Made by a program: the position numbers and the translations under genes. 64,000 bases of DNA from JACKIC01 sp964392305. GTDB lineage: Bacteria; Planctomycetota; UBA1135; UBA2386. Position 1 is the first letter of the stretch. Every line of letters starts with the position of its first letter. Under the pieces are notes generated by a model. The model did not search any database and was not told the origin of the DNA. It worked only from the letters and a program-made list of their open reading frames with translations. The DNA lies in the NCBI GenBank assembly GCA_964392305.1, contig CAYMPV010000001.1, positions 186,001-250,000 on the forward strand. The letters run 5' to 3'. This document shows positions 1-9,354 of this stretch, piece after piece.

Positions 1-842
1 GCGCGCCACTGCGCGACGAAGCCGCCCAAGCCAAGCAGCAGCAAGGGCAGCATCGGCACGATGTCCTCGGTCCAGAAGCCGAGCTTGCGGTGGCCTTCGA
101 TGCCGTGGTACTGCGGCATCGTGAACAGGTAGAACGTCGACCAGCCGTCGCTGCTCAGGTGCATGGCGGTCAGCGTCAGCCCGATGCCGAGCAGCGCCGC
201 GCCCGCGAAACGCAGCCCCAGCCGCCAGTCGAGGCACAGCGCGCCGACGGTGATCGCCGGCAACCACATCGCTGCCGATTGTTTGGCGAGCATCGCCACC
301 ACCGCCAGCACCGCGGCGAGTGGCACGCGGAACCGGCCGCCGTGTCGTAGCGCGTAGCCCGTTCCCAAGATCGCCAGCAGGAACAGCGAGTCGTTGCGCG
401 CCAGGTCGTACCACCACCACAGCCACCCGTAGCCCGCGAGGAACACGCCGGTCGCCACCAGACCGGGCACCAGGCGCCCGGTGTGTTGCCGCACCCAGTG
501 GCCGATCAGCATCGCCACGCCGATCGACGCACCGCAGGCGATGCCGCGCAGCGCCAGCAACTCCGGCACTCCGAGCTTCATCAGCAGGCCCGCGAGCCAG
601 AACAGCAGCGGCGCGTACAGGAACGGCACGTGCTCGGGGCTCGGCGCGCAGTAGAGCGGTTCGCCGGCGGCGACGCGCCAGGCGTGGTCGGCCATCGCGC
701 CTTCCATCCATTCCAGTTCGAACGGATACGGCAGTCGCTGCACGGTCAGCCATCCGAACAACAGCAGTGACACGGCTGCCGCGGCGAGTAGCAGCAGCCA
801 GGCGCGCGACAGTAGCGGTGAACGGGCGGGAGTCGACTCCAT
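1..842 (-). CDS. GT39/ArnT-like membrane glycosyltransferase (partial)
   Basis: The reading frame opens at an ATG at 842 and runs off the left edge, so only the N-terminal 280 residues are visible. The protein has one N-terminal membrane helix followed by the acidic motif 'ELEWMEG' (residues 42-48), then 'PLYCAPSPEHVPFLYAPL' and many hydrophobic helices. That order, acidic first loop then PLY...P..FVP..Y.PL, is characteristic of dolichol/undecaprenyl-phosphate-sugar dependent GT-C enzymes of family 39. These transfer a sugar from a lipid carrier to a protein or lipid on the outer face of the membrane. The substrate cannot be read from sequence. It is divergent from the gene at 902, with a 59-bp shared promoter gap. 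The family call is fairly sure; the missing C-terminus limits it. Confidence 0.75.
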   Translation of the reverse strand, partial: MESTPARSPLLSRAWLLLLAAAAVSLLLFGWLTVQRLPYPFELEWMEGAMADHAWRVAAGEPLYCAPSPEHVPFLYAPLLFWLAGLLMKLGVPELLALRGIACGASIGVAMLIGHWVRQHTGRLVPGLVATGVFLAGYGWLWWWYDLARNDSLFLLAILGTGYALRHGGRFRVPLAAVLAVVAMLAKQSAAMWLPAITVGALCLDWRLGLRFAGAALLGIGLTLTAMHLSSDGWSTFYLFTMPQYHGIEGHRKLGFWTEDIVPMLPLLLLGLGGFVAQWR

Positions 843-901
843 TGGGCGCCGCGGAGCATAGGGGAGTTGTCTGCCTGTGCATCAACCGCTACGCCACGGG
901 C

Positions 902-1540
902 ATGATTCGAGTCCTGATGCTCGCCGTGGTTGCTGCCATCGCGGTCGCGGTGCCGATGCCACGTCACAATCCGCAAGCCGAACCGGCCTACCGGCTCTCG
1001 GTCGAGATCGATGGCGTGGTGGTGCCGCTCGTCGATGGTGAGCGCGGTGAGGTCACCATCGGCGACCGCAAGCTGCCGATCCGCGCGACGGTGTTGCCGA
1101 CGCGGATCCTCGACGCCAAGGGCGTGCGGTTCGAGTTCCCGCGGGCGATGGCGTTCGAAGCGGAGCTCTCGAACCACTACGACCATTGGTCCCTGGACGG
1201 CGGCGACTGCACCATCCTGTTGGACCGGTTCTCGGGCATCGACGCGCCGAGCCCGGGCGACATGCTCGATTCGATCGCTGGTCACACCGCTGGCGGCGTC
1301 AAGGACCAGCAGCCCACCGAGTGGACCCTGGGCAGACTGTCGGCCAAGGGAGTCGTCGGCACGCTGACGATCGCCGGCACCGGCATCCAGAACACCGTGC
1401 TGCGGTTCGAGGCGGCGGGCGCGACCTATCTGCTGGTCGTGCAGGACACGCTCGACGACCAGGGCCAGCCGACGGAAGAGTCCAAGCGGGTGCGCCGCAT
1501 CCTCGAACAGACGTTCGAGGTCCAGCTGGAGAAGAGGTGA
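902..1540 (+). CDS. Exported hypothetical protein
   Basis: The protein has 212 residues and starts at ATG 902, where a short basic stretch and a hydrophobic run (MIRVLMLAVVAAIAVAVP) form a signal peptide or anchor. An upstream extension of the open frame lies antisense to the glycosyltransferase and was discarded. No catalytic motif is recognisable; the body alternates short beta-type segments. The stop lies 7 bp before the next start, so it is probably co-transcribed with the beta-sandwich protein at 1548. The function is unknown. Confidence 0.75.
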   Translation: MIRVLMLAVVAAIAVAVPMPRHNPQAEPAYRLSVEIDGVVVPLVDGERGEVTIGDRKLPIRATVLPTRILDAKGVRFEFPRAMAFEAELSNHYDHWSLDGGDCTILLDRFSGIDAPSPGDMLDSIAGHTAGGVKDQQPTEWTLGRLSAKGVVGTLTIAGTGIQNTVLRFEAAGATYLLVVQDTLDDQGQPTEESKRVRRILEQTFEVQLEKR

Positions 1541-1547
1541 TCGGCTG

Positions 1548-3227
1548 ATGCGCCGCGCGCTGCTGTTGATTGCCGTGCTCGCCGTGATCGTCGCGGCGGT
1601 CCTGATCCTGCGCCGGCCCGCCGTCGACCTCGCGCCGGACGGCATCGACGTCGTCGACGTGTCGACCAGCGCGCCAGCAGGCGCCACGCCCGCGACCGGA
1701 CTGCCCGACAACACCGTCGCGACGCGCGTCGCTGCCGAACTGCCGGAGCCGCACGAACTCGCAGCTTCGCCGACGGCGTGGCTGCGCGTCACCGACAGCG
1801 TCAGCGGCCGACCCGTCGCCGGTGCGGCGGTCTGTTCGGCGCAGGGCGGCGTCGAACTGGCGTTCACCGACGAGGCGGGGGTCGCGCCGTTGCCGCTCAG
1901 CAAGCCGCAGCAGCTGGCCGTGGTCGCCGACGGTTACCTGCTGCGACTGGTGCCCGCACAACTCGATTCGACCGCCGCGGCGCCGCAGGAAGCGCGCATC
2001 GTCAGCGACGGTTGGTCGCATCGGCTGCGGCTGCACTTCACCGTGGCCGGGGCGAAGGCGACCGGCGACGTCTGGGTGATGTTCCGCCGGCTCGACCAGG
2101 ACGACACGCTGCTGACGCCGACGGGCAACGACGCGGTGATCAAACGCGCGTGGCAAGAACACTCGATGCTGGCGCGTATGCCCGTGGGCAAGGATCTGGC
2201 GCTCGAAGACGGTTCGCCGACCGCCGATCGTGCGCACCGCCTGCAGCGCGACGGTGAGGTGCGCTTCCTCGCCGCGGGGCGTTTCCGGCTGACGGCGGCG
2301 ACCACAACTGGACGCGTGGCGCAACGCGACGTGGTGATCCCGGCGCGCATCGGCGGCCGCAGCGAGCAGACGATCGAACTGCAGCCCGGCGACACGTTGA
2401 CCGGCAACGTCGTCGCGCCTGACGGCGGCGCGCTCGCCGGTGCCCGGGTGCAGGTCGAGGGTGGGGATCCGCTCGGACTGCTGGCGACCAGCGATGCCGC
2501 CGGCGCGTTCGCGCTCGGGCCGCTGCTGCCCGGTCAGGTGCGGCTGCACGTGCATCATTTCGATCACGAGCCACTGGCGTTCGGACCCGTGGACACCGCC
2601 GCGATCGGTGTGCGCATCACCATGCAGCCGTTGCCGGCGTCGGTGGTGCGCGGTCGCGTGCGCTCGCGGCCCGATCTGCAGCCGATCCCTGACGCGGTGG
2701 TGGTGTGGACGGTGACCGGCGGCGCCCCGGTGACGGTGCGCACCGACGGCCAAGGAAGGTTCGCGCTGCCCGCCACTGGCGACGCTCCCGCGCGTCTGCT
2801 GGTGCAGGCCCAGGGTCACGTCCAGTATGCGGAGCTGGTCGAGCCCGGCGCGCCGTTCGCGGACTACGACCTGTTGCCCGCCGTGCCTGCCGTGCGCGTC
2901 GAGAAGGGGCTCAGCGCGCTGCTGTGCGGCGCCGTCGTCGACGCCCGCGGCCAGCCGGCGGTCGGCGTGCCGATCCGCTGGGTGCCGCTGGCGCCGCCGA
3001 GCGCGCCGGCGATGCCGGGTGTCGTCGGCCGGCGCACGCTCGAAGGCGCGGTGCTCGACTTGCCGGGCTTGGCGACGACTGGTATCGACGGTGCGTTCGC
3101 GCTCGAGACCAATCAGTTCGGCGCCGGCCGGCTCTGTCTGCCCGACGATGTCGATGCGCCGTCGCGGGGTCTGCGCATCGAGGCGATCGCGGGTGAGACC
3201 AAGAACGGATTGACGCTGCGCCGATGA
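1548..3227 (+). CDS. Membrane-anchored carboxypeptidase-regulatory-like protein
   Basis: The protein has 559 residues with an N-terminal transmembrane anchor (residues about 3-21) and a long extracytoplasmic part. It shows several repeats of the carboxypeptidase regulatory-like fold, recognisable by patterns such as 'V..DG..L.GA.V.V...D' followed by 'T.S.A.GAF.LGPLLPGQVRL'. Such beta-sandwich domains are usually structural or binding modules on the cell surface, not enzymes; no protease residues are seen. It sits in a co-directional series (902-3,813) and is related in style to the proteins at 3876 and 7540. The domain class is well supported; the ligand or role is unknown. Confidence 0.8.
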   Translation: MRRALLLIAVLAVIVAAVLILRRPAVDLAPDGIDVVDVSTSAPAGATPATGLPDNTVATRVAAELPEPHELAASPTAWLRVTDSVSGRPVAGAAVCSAQGGVELAFTDEAGVAPLPLSKPQQLAVVADGYLLRLVPAQLDSTAAAPQEARIVSDGWSHRLRLHFTVAGAKATGDVWVMFRRLDQDDTLLTPTGNDAVIKRAWQEHSMLARMPVGKDLALEDGSPTADRAHRLQRDGEVRFLAAGRFRLTAATTTGRVAQRDVVIPARIGGRSEQTIELQPGDTLTGNVVAPDGGALAGARVQVEGGDPLGLLATSDAAGAFALGPLLPGQVRLHVHHFDHEPLAFGPVDTAAIGVRITMQPLPASVVRGRVRSRPDLQPIPDAVVVWTVTGGAPVTVRTDGQGRFALPATGDAPARLLVQAQGHVQYAELVEPGAPFADYDLLPAVPAVRVEKGLSALLCGAVVDARGQPAVGVPIRWVPLAPPSAPAMPGVVGRRTLEGAVLDLPGLATTGIDGAFALETNQFGAGRLCLPDDVDAPSRGLRIEAIAGETKNGLTLRR

Positions 3228-3237
3228 GGGGGCGCCG

Positions 3238-3813
3238 ATGAGTCTGCACGATTGGCAACACCTCGGCGACGAGGAGCTCTACCGCTACCTCGTGTTCCGC
3301 GCGCGGCGCTCGCGGCGGCGTTCGCCCCGCACCGGCGTCGAGATCGGTTTCTTCCTGCTCGACACCGTCGATTGGGTCAACGTGATCCCGATCACTGCGG
3401 CCGGCGAGATCGTGCTGGTGCGGCAGTTCCGGCACGGCAGCGACAGTGTGTCGCTCGAGATTCCGGGCGGCATCATCGATCGCACCGACCGTGATCCGGC
3501 GGCGACCGCGGCGCGCGAACTGCGTGAAGAGACCGGCTACGTCGCCGACGAGATCGTGTCGCTAGGCGCGATCCGCCCCAATCCCGCGTTCATGACCAAC
3601 CGCTGCCACGTGTTCGTGGCGCGCGGCTGTCGACGGCAGGGAGCGTTGCAGATGGACCCCGGTGAGGACATCGAAGTGGTGACGATGCCGCTCGATGAGC
3701 TCGACGACGCGATCGCTGCGGGGCTCATCGACCACGCCATCGCGCTCGCGGCGTTGGCCCGATGGCGCGCCACCGAACGCGGCGGCGGCGCAATCGGGCC
3801 GACCGGGTCGTAA
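3238..3813 (+). CDS. NUDIX hydrolase (ADP-ribose pyrophosphatase-like)
   Basis: The protein has 191 residues. A Nudix box is visible around residues 78-102 as 'GGIIDRTDRDPAATAARELR' followed by 'EETG', matching the family pattern GX5EX7REUXEEXGU apart from an Asp where the first Glu is common. The segment 'VRQFRHGSDSVSLEIPGG' before the box is typical of the ADP-ribose pyrophosphatase subgroup, which hydrolyses ADP-ribose to AMP and ribose 5-phosphate. A purine-rich GAGGGGG ribosome site precedes ATG 3238. It lies between two cell-surface protein genes without an obvious functional link. Confidence 0.88.
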   Translation: MSLHDWQHLGDEELYRYLVFRARRSRRRSPRTGVEIGFFLLDTVDWVNVIPITAAGEIVLVRQFRHGSDSVSLEIPGGIIDRTDRDPAATAARELREETGYVADEIVSLGAIRPNPAFMTNRCHVFVARGCRRQGALQMDPGEDIEVVTMPLDELDDAIAAGLIDHAIALAALARWRATERGGGAIGPTGS

Positions 3814-3875
3814 GATCACCCGCGCCTTCGGCCACCTTCCGCCACTCTGGGTCCCCGCCCCCTGAGGAGGTCAGT

Positions 3876-6800
3876 TTGCAACGTCCGGTCGTCCTCGTCT
3901 TGCTCGTCGTATTCGCCGCTCTGGCAACGTATTGGCTCTGGCCGCGTGGCGACGTGCTGCCGCCCGGGCCGGCCTTGCCGCAGCTGCAACAGCCGCAGGA
4001 AGGACCGGGCGCAGCGACTGCCGAAGTCGGCAATGCCGGCGCCGCGGGCGACAATCGAGGCACGCAGCGTGAGGCCGTGGCCAGCCTGCCGGCATCGGTG
4101 CTCGACGATCCTGAGATCCAGGCCGGCCTGAGTGGGTTCCGCGGCCGCGTCGTCGACTTCCGCAAGACCGCCGTCGCCGATTGCGGCGTGCGCATCTTCC
4201 GCGTCGCGCAGGATTCGATCCTGCCCGAGAACGTCGACCTCTTCGCCGACGAGCCGACGGTCATGCCGCAGTACATCGCCGGCGACACGCGCACCGCTGC
4301 CGACGGCACGTTCGCGATCACCGGCGTGTGGCCGCGCGGCTTCTACGTGATGTTCGCGGGCATCGACACCGACGCGCCGATGCATCAGCTGCTGACGCGG
4401 ACGCCGTCGCCGGGTGAGATCGTGGATCTGGGCGACGTGGTGCTGCCGGACGCGGGGGTGATCTCGGGCATCGTGGTCGACGAGGAAGGAGAGGGCGTCG
4501 CGGGCGCGTTGGTGCGTGCCGTGGACCTGCCGGGCACGATCGCGAGCTTCTTCCCGGCCGAGCGCTTCGATCCCGAGGGCGCGGTGCTGATCCGCGAGCC
4601 GAACTCGCCCGTGCGCGTGATCGAGATGCCGAAGTGGGCGAAGCGCGTGTTCGAGGATCTGCCGATCCCGTCGACGACCACCGGCAGTGACGGCAGCTTC
4701 CGGCTGGTCGGCGTGGTGCCGGGCAGCAACTTCTTCGCGGTCACCGCGCGCACCTTCCTCGCCGAGGTCAAGCCGAGCGTGATCGTTCGCGCCGGTCAGG
4801 AGAAGAATCTGGGCCGCGTGCGCATCCGGCACGGCGAAGAACTCGCCGGCCGCGTGCTCGACAGCAAGGGGGAACCGGTGGCGGACGCCGAGGTGTTCGC
4901 CGGCTCGACCATCTCGATGGTGCCGTTCGATCTGGCCCAGCGCGTCGGCTCCACCGACGCCGAGGGGCGCTTCCGCGCCGAGGGTTTTGCGCCGGGCAAG
5001 GTCACGGTGGCGGCGCGCCGTGGCCGTGGTCATGCCTGGGTGTTGGCCGAGCCGCAGCCGGTGCTCGGCGATGTCGTCGTGACGCTGCCGGCGACGCTCA
5101 ACGCGCTCGCGACGGTGCGCCTCGCCGACGGCAAGCCGGCGACCGAAGCGCGCTTCAAGCTGCTGCAGGGCCGCGCTGGTGACGGTGCCGCCGAGATGTC
5201 GGTGATGGGGGTCGTGCCGCCGATCGACTTGCGCGACCGCCTGCAGAAGGTGGGCGGTGGCGACGGCGACTCGAGCGGTCAGACCGGTCAGACAGGTCAG
5301 ACAGGTCAGTGGCGCATCGACAACCTGCTGCCCGGCCGATACACGCTGATCGTCGACGCCCCCGGCCATGCGGTCGGGTTCTCGGCGTTCACGATCGAAG
5401 CGACCGATGCATCGGTGACGCTCGAGCTGCAGGCGAAGAAGGAGTTCGTCGTCGTGGTGCACGGGCCCACGGGTGAACCGATCCGCAACGCGACGATCCA
5501 CGCGATGGGGCGCGGCGCGGGCAGCATGTTCGACATGCCGCTCAACTGCGGACGCACCGGCGATGACGGCCGCCTGGTCGTCGACAAGATCCAGGCCGAG
5601 ACGGTGCGCGTCACCGCCGATCACCCCAAGTGGGGCATGGTGCACGGTGAGGTCAAGTGGGGCGAGGAACTGCTGCTGCGCATGCAGACGCCCGGGGCCA
5701 TGCACGGGGTGATCACCGAGAACGGCAAGCCGCCCGCAGCCGGTGAACTGACCGCGACGATCGAGCCGCGTCGCAACGGGCCGCGCGGCGCGCTCGACGA
5801 CATGCCGCAGCTGCAGGCCCTCGGGCTCGACGGCACGTTCACGGTGCGTGCCATGCAACCCGGCGAGTACCGCGTGGGTCTGGTCAAGGCGCTCGAAGCG
5901 ATGCGTTCGCCGGGCGGCATCTTCGCGATGGCGCAGGACATGTTCATGGCGAATCGCCTGCCGCGCGAGACCGCCACGGTGGTCTCGGGGCAGACCACGG
6001 AGGTGCACCTCGAGGCCGGTGAGCAGCCGATCGACGGGCCGACCGCGAACCTCTCGGGCACGATCACCGTCGACGGCAAGATCGGCGCCGGCTACGCGGT
6101 GTTGGCCAGCCACAAGGGTCGGCGGTTCTCGGCGCGCGCCGACGCGCGTGGGCAGTTCGACTTCGGTCTGGTGCCCGCCGGTGAGCTCGAGGTCGGTCTG
6201 CTGCCGCCCGCTGGGGAAACGATGATCCCGGGCGGCGGCGGCCAGTTGTGGACCGCGCAGATCACGGTGCAGAGCGCCGAGGCCAAGGTGCTCAACATCG
6301 ACGTCAACACCGGTTCGATCGGCGGCTTCGTCAGCGACGCCGCGGGCGCGCCGGTGGCCGGCGCCCAGGTCGTCGCCGAAGGCCAGGTCGGCAAGAGTGG
6401 CAATCGCAACAGCAATGGCAACAACCGGCTCTACCAGTTCACGATGAGCGACGCGCAGGGCACGTTCCGCCTGTCACCGCTGGCCGAAGGCACCTGGAAG
6501 ATCTCGGTGCGCAACCGCGGCGACAACGACGGCCGCGCCGAGGTCGAAGGTGTCGTGGTCAATGCCGGCAGCGCGATCGAAGGTCTGCGTCTGCAGCTCG
6601 TGCCGTCGATCCGCGTCGAAGGCCGCGTCGACGTCAGCGTCTTCGGCGGCGACAAGATCAACTGGTCCTGGATGGCGTTCCACAAGCTGCCCGAGAACGG
6701 CGCCGCGGACCAATACGGTGACCATGTCGATGGCGTCGGGATCGATCGTGACACGGGCAAGTTCTCGACCACGGATCTGAAGGCAGGCACCTACCGCGTG

Positions 6801-6920
6801 CGTCTGCATGCCGGCCTGGAGAAGGGTGGCCACAAGACCTGGTACTGCGGCGACCTCGTCGTCCTGCCCGGTGGCGCCACCGACCTGGTGTTGCGCCCCG
6901 GCCCCGACCTCGTGCGCTGA
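3876..6920 (+). CDS. Giant carboxypeptidase-regulatory-like surface protein
   Basis: The protein has 1,014 residues if translation begins at TTG 3876. That start is preferred because a strong GAGGAGGT ribosome site sits 4 bp upstream and the first residues form an export signal or anchor (LQRPVVLVLLVVFAALATYWL). An open frame extends 38 codons further upstream into the NUDIX gene but looks non-coding. The body contains about six beta-sandwich repeats of the carboxypeptidase regulatory type, each with a 'G.V.D..G.PVAGA.V' opening and a 'TDA.G.FRL.G..PG' turn. A run of Gly-Gln-Thr repeats near residues 468-478 interrupts one linker. No enzymatic motif is seen, so a surface, structural or polymer-binding role is inferred. 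Confidence 0.8.
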   Translation: MQRPVVLVLLVVFAALATYWLWPRGDVLPPGPALPQLQQPQEGPGAATAEVGNAGAAGDNRGTQREAVASLPASVLDDPEIQAGLSGFRGRVVDFRKTAVADCGVRIFRVAQDSILPENVDLFADEPTVMPQYIAGDTRTAADGTFAITGVWPRGFYVMFAGIDTDAPMHQLLTRTPSPGEIVDLGDVVLPDAGVISGIVVDEEGEGVAGALVRAVDLPGTIASFFPAERFDPEGAVLIREPNSPVRVIEMPKWAKRVFEDLPIPSTTTGSDGSFRLVGVVPGSNFFAVTARTFLAEVKPSVIVRAGQEKNLGRVRIRHGEELAGRVLDSKGEPVADAEVFAGSTISMVPFDLAQRVGSTDAEGRFRAEGFAPGKVTVAARRGRGHAWVLAEPQPVLGDVVVTLPATLNALATVRLADGKPATEARFKLLQGRAGDGAAEMSVMGVVPPIDLRDRLQKVGGGDGDSSGQTGQTGQTGQWRIDNLLPGRYTLIVDAPGHAVGFSAFTIEATDASVTLELQAKKEFVVVVHGPTGEPIRNATIHAMGRGAGSMFDMPLNCGRTGDDGRLVVDKIQAETVRVTADHPKWGMVHGEVKWGEELLLRMQTPGAMHGVITENGKPPAAGELTATIEPRRNGPRGALDDMPQLQALGLDGTFTVRAMQPGEYRVGLVKALEAMRSPGGIFAMAQDMFMANRLPRETATVVSGQTTEVHLEAGEQPIDGPTANLSGTITVDGKIGAGYAVLASHKGRRFSARADARGQFDFGLVPAGELEVGLLPPAGETMIPGGGGQLWTAQITVQSAEAKVLNIDVNTGSIGGFVSDAAGAPVAGAQVVAEGQVGKSGNRNSNGNNRLYQFTMSDAQGTFRLSPLAEGTWKISVRNRGDNDGRAEVEGVVVNAGSAIEGLRLQLVPSIRVEGRVDVSVFGGDKINWSWMAFHKLPENGAADQYGDHVDGVGIDRDTGKFSTTDLKAGTYRVRLHAGLEKGGHKTWYCGDLVVLPGGATDLVLRPGPDLVR
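5277..5309 (+). repeat. Nine-base tandem repeat encoding Gly-Gln-Thr
   Basis: Three full units of GGTCAGAC(C/A) plus a partial fourth lie inside the large surface-protein gene. The repeat is in frame and encodes a short GQT linker, so changes in copy number would lengthen or shorten the linker without breaking the frame. Confidence 0.9.
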
Positions 6921-6925
6921 CCGGT

Positions 6926-7420
6926 TCAGGCCAGCCGCGCCGCCGCACGCTGGCCGAGCACCAGCCGCAACCGCGCCTGCAGGCTCGTCGCCGACAGCGT
7001 CTCGACCGTCGCCAACATGCCCTTGCGCAGTGGGATCGCCGCGTGCTCGCGGCTGTGCAGCAGAAACCCGAGCAGCTCACCCAGATGCGGCTCGTGCCCG
7101 ACCAGCGCGACACAGGTCAGACCTGCCTGCAGCGCCTGCTCGAGCTGCTGCACCACCACCAACACCGGATCCTCGGGCCGCAGCCCCTCCACCGTGCGCA
7201 CCGTGCCGCCGCCGCGCACCGCCTTCGCCAGGATCTCCGCGGTCTGCTGCGCGCGCCGCAGCGGACTCACCCAGATCTCGACCGGCTCCACCAACTCGCG
7301 CCAGGCCTTGCCAGCGCGCCGCAGCTTCGCCACACCCTCCTCGGTCAGCTCACGGTCCTCGTCCCTGCCCCCCGCAGCAACGTCAGCCGCGATCCCATGC
7401 CGCAACAGATGAATCAGCAT
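6926..7420 (-). CDS. sixA: SixA-type phosphohistidine phosphatase
   Basis: The protein has 164 residues starting at ATG 7420, directly before 'MLIHLLRHGIAADVAAGGRD'. The 'LRHG' catalytic motif at the extreme N-terminus, the later 'SPLRRAQQTAEIL' and the second histidine in 'LVGHEPHLGELL' are the signature of the short SixA branch of histidine phosphatases. That branch removes phosphate from phosphohistidine, for example on phosphorelay domains. An in-frame extension of 23 codons upstream (to 7489) lacks family similarity. It is convergent with the surface-protein gene, ending 5 bp from it. Confidence 0.88.
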   Translation of the reverse strand: MLIHLLRHGIAADVAAGGRDEDRELTEEGVAKLRRAGKAWRELVEPVEIWVSPLRRAQQTAEILAKAVRGGGTVRTVEGLRPEDPVLVVVQQLEQALQAGLTCVALVGHEPHLGELLGFLLHSREHAAIPLRKGMLATVETLSATSLQARLRLVLGQRAAARLA

Positions 7421-7539
7421 TTGCGTACGGTACCGGGTACAAACCACAACCGATCGATCTTCCGCCCGCCTCGCAACCCAGCCTCGCAACCCCGACGCGC
7501 GCCTCCCCCCCCCGCCCCGTTTGCCGCTACCTTCTGCGC

Positions 7540-8763
7540 GTGCCCATCGCCGGCTCCACGACTCCGCGCCCGCGCCGGTTGCGCAACCGCAGCGGGCCGC
7601 CCTCGCCCACCGGGATCTCGCCCGTCGTCTGGGTGGTGATCGTCAGCCTGATGGTCTTCGGCGCGTGGCGCGCCTGGGACGCCTACGAACAGGGCCGCAC
7701 CTACCTGACCGCGATCGGCCCTGACGGTGCACCCGCGCCGGCGCTCGAGTTGACGTTCTTTCCCGAACGCTTCGCCTTCACCGCGCCGTCGCCACCTCCA
7801 CCGCTGGGCAGCCAGCAGCTCGCGGCCGGTGCGACCCTCTCGGTCGGCGGCGAACTGGTGCCCGAACGCGCCGTCGTGCGTTACTCGGGCCCCGGCGTCG
7901 GCACCGGCTTCACGTTCGTGCAGAACGGCCAGCGCACCAACATCACCGTCGAGCCACCGACGACCATCTGGGGGCAAGTTGTCGAATCACTGCCCTACTG
8001 GTGGTTCGGCTGGCGGCGCGACTTCGTGTCGGTCGTCGGCGCCAAGGTGATCGTCATGGGCGGCGGCGAACACGGCATCCCGCTCGCCGAGGCCACCACC
8101 GGCATCGACGGTGCGTTCGAGATCCGTGGCATCGCCGCGCAGCGCGGCCCGATCGCCCTGCGGGTGCTGTCTGCACCCCATGCAATCGTGCACGCGCCGC
8201 TCGACTTGGCGGCGATGGCCGAGGCCGGCCAGGTCGTGCGGCTGCAACGTGCGCCGCCGCGCCGCGGTCGTCTGCTGTGTCCCGAAGGTCAGGCGCGCGA
8301 AGAACTGCTGATCCTGGCGCGCGGCCTGCCCGGCGTCGAAGCGCATCCCGACGCGGACGGCAGCTTCGTGCTCAACCACGTTCCCGAGGAACTCGAGCCG
8401 CGGCTGTTGGTGATCGGCCTGCCAGAACACCTCGTCGCCAAACCCACGGTCGCGCGCGTCGGGGTCACGCCGACCGTCGAAGTGGTCACTGCGGCTGTCG
8501 TGCACGGCGTCGTCGTCGATGCGCGCCTCAGCCCGCCGCAGCCTCTCGGCGGCACGCTGGTCTGGAGCGGCGAGAGCGTCGCGATCCGCGCCGACGCCGA
8601 CGGCCGCTTCGAACTGCGGCAGATCGTGCCGGGCACGATCGACATCACCGCGCAGCACACCTACCAACCCAAGAACCGCAAAGCGATCGTGCGCCACGGC
8701 AGCGCGACCGCCACCGTCGAACCGGGCCAGGAACTGCGCGACGTCGTGATCGAGGTGCAATGA
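7540..8763 (+). CDS. Membrane-anchored carboxypeptidase-regulatory-like protein
   Basis: The protein has 407 residues from GTG 7540, chosen because the much longer open frame upstream is antisense to sixA and low in complexity. A transmembrane helix (about residues 28-45, 'VVWVVIVSLMVFGAW') follows a basic N-terminus. The extracytoplasmic region holds at least two regulatory-like beta-sandwich units ('TTGIDGAFEIRGI', 'RADADGRFELRQIVPG'). It overlaps the next gene by four bases (ATGA), so the two are translationally coupled. It is a paralogue in style of the proteins at 1548 and 3876; its function is unknown. Confidence 0.78.
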   Translation: MPIAGSTTPRPRRLRNRSGPPSPTGISPVVWVVIVSLMVFGAWRAWDAYEQGRTYLTAIGPDGAPAPALELTFFPERFAFTAPSPPPPLGSQQLAAGATLSVGGELVPERAVVRYSGPGVGTGFTFVQNGQRTNITVEPPTTIWGQVVESLPYWWFGWRRDFVSVVGAKVIVMGGGEHGIPLAEATTGIDGAFEIRGIAAQRGPIALRVLSAPHAIVHAPLDLAAMAEAGQVVRLQRAPPRRGRLLCPEGQAREELLILARGLPGVEAHPDADGSFVLNHVPEELEPRLLVIGLPEHLVAKPTVARVGVTPTVEVVTAAVVHGVVVDARLSPPQPLGGTLVWSGESVAIRADADGRFELRQIVPGTIDITAQHTYQPKNRKAIVRHGSATATVEPGQELRDVVIEVQ

Positions 8764-9347
8764 ACAATCGTCTTCCGCTGGTCGTGTTGTGCTGCCTGGG
8801 TTGGTTGACACCGGTGTTCGTCGGGCAAGATCCCAAACCGACGCCGGCGAAGCTGCCGATCGAGAAGCCCGCGATCGAGAAGCCCCCGATCCAAGAGCCC
8901 GCGGAACAACCTCCCGCCGAAACATCGGTCGCACCACCCCAGGAAGGCTCCAAGGAAGAGGGCAAGCGGCCGCCCGACGCCGCCCAGCCGACGCGCCACC
9001 CGTTCGAAGGTGTCTACGAGCTGCGTCGCCGCATGGTCGCCGGCGCGATCGATCCGCGCACCGGCAGCGGCTACGCGGCGATCACCAGCCGACACCTGTT
9101 CCTCTGCATCCTGGGCCCCGGTGTGAACGCTTCGCGGCCGTTGCTGCGCGCCGATGTGCGCGGCTGGAAGCCCATCGACAACGGCATTCAGACCGAGGTC
9201 AAGCTCAGCTACTTCAACGACGCCGACGGCAACGTGATCGTCGCACGTCCCGGGGAACGGGCGACACGCCGCGTCGACCTCGCCCGCGGCCTGCTGCGCA
9301 TCTATCAAGACGATCTCAGCTATCTGGAGTTCGAGCGCGTCGAGTGA
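8760..9347 (+). CDS. Exported hypothetical protein with Pro/Glu-rich linker
   Basis: The protein has 195 residues. A signal peptide (MNNRLPLVVLCCLGWLTPVF) is followed by a low-complexity stretch rich in Pro, Glu and Lys with repeated 'IEKP' units (residues about 31-75), then a compact C-terminal domain of about 110 residues. It starts inside the stop codon of the preceding gene, so the pair is likely produced together. It ends 7 bp from the convergent murJ gene. No family is recognised. Confidence 0.75.
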   Translation: MNNRLPLVVLCCLGWLTPVFVGQDPKPTPAKLPIEKPAIEKPPIQEPAEQPPAETSVAPPQEGSKEEGKRPPDAAQPTRHPFEGVYELRRRMVAGAIDPRTGSGYAAITSRHLFLCILGPGVNASRPLLRADVRGWKPIDNGIQTEVKLSYFNDADGNVIVARPGERATRRVDLARGLLRIYQDDLSYLEFERVE

Positions 9348-9354
9348 GCCGTGC

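Noticed and set aside
320..901. Upstream extension of the open frame ending at 1540
   Set aside because: It is antisense to the membrane glycosyltransferase and Arg/Pro-rich; the signal peptide at 902 marks the natural start.
746..1903. Long minus-strand open frame
   Set aside because: It lies opposite two well-supported genes and has the Arg/Ala/His-rich composition of a high-GC shadow frame.
5277..5309. Short tandem repeat considered as a CRISPR-like or phase-variation array
   Set aside because: The 9-bp units are adjacent without spacers and in frame, so it is a coding microrepeat.
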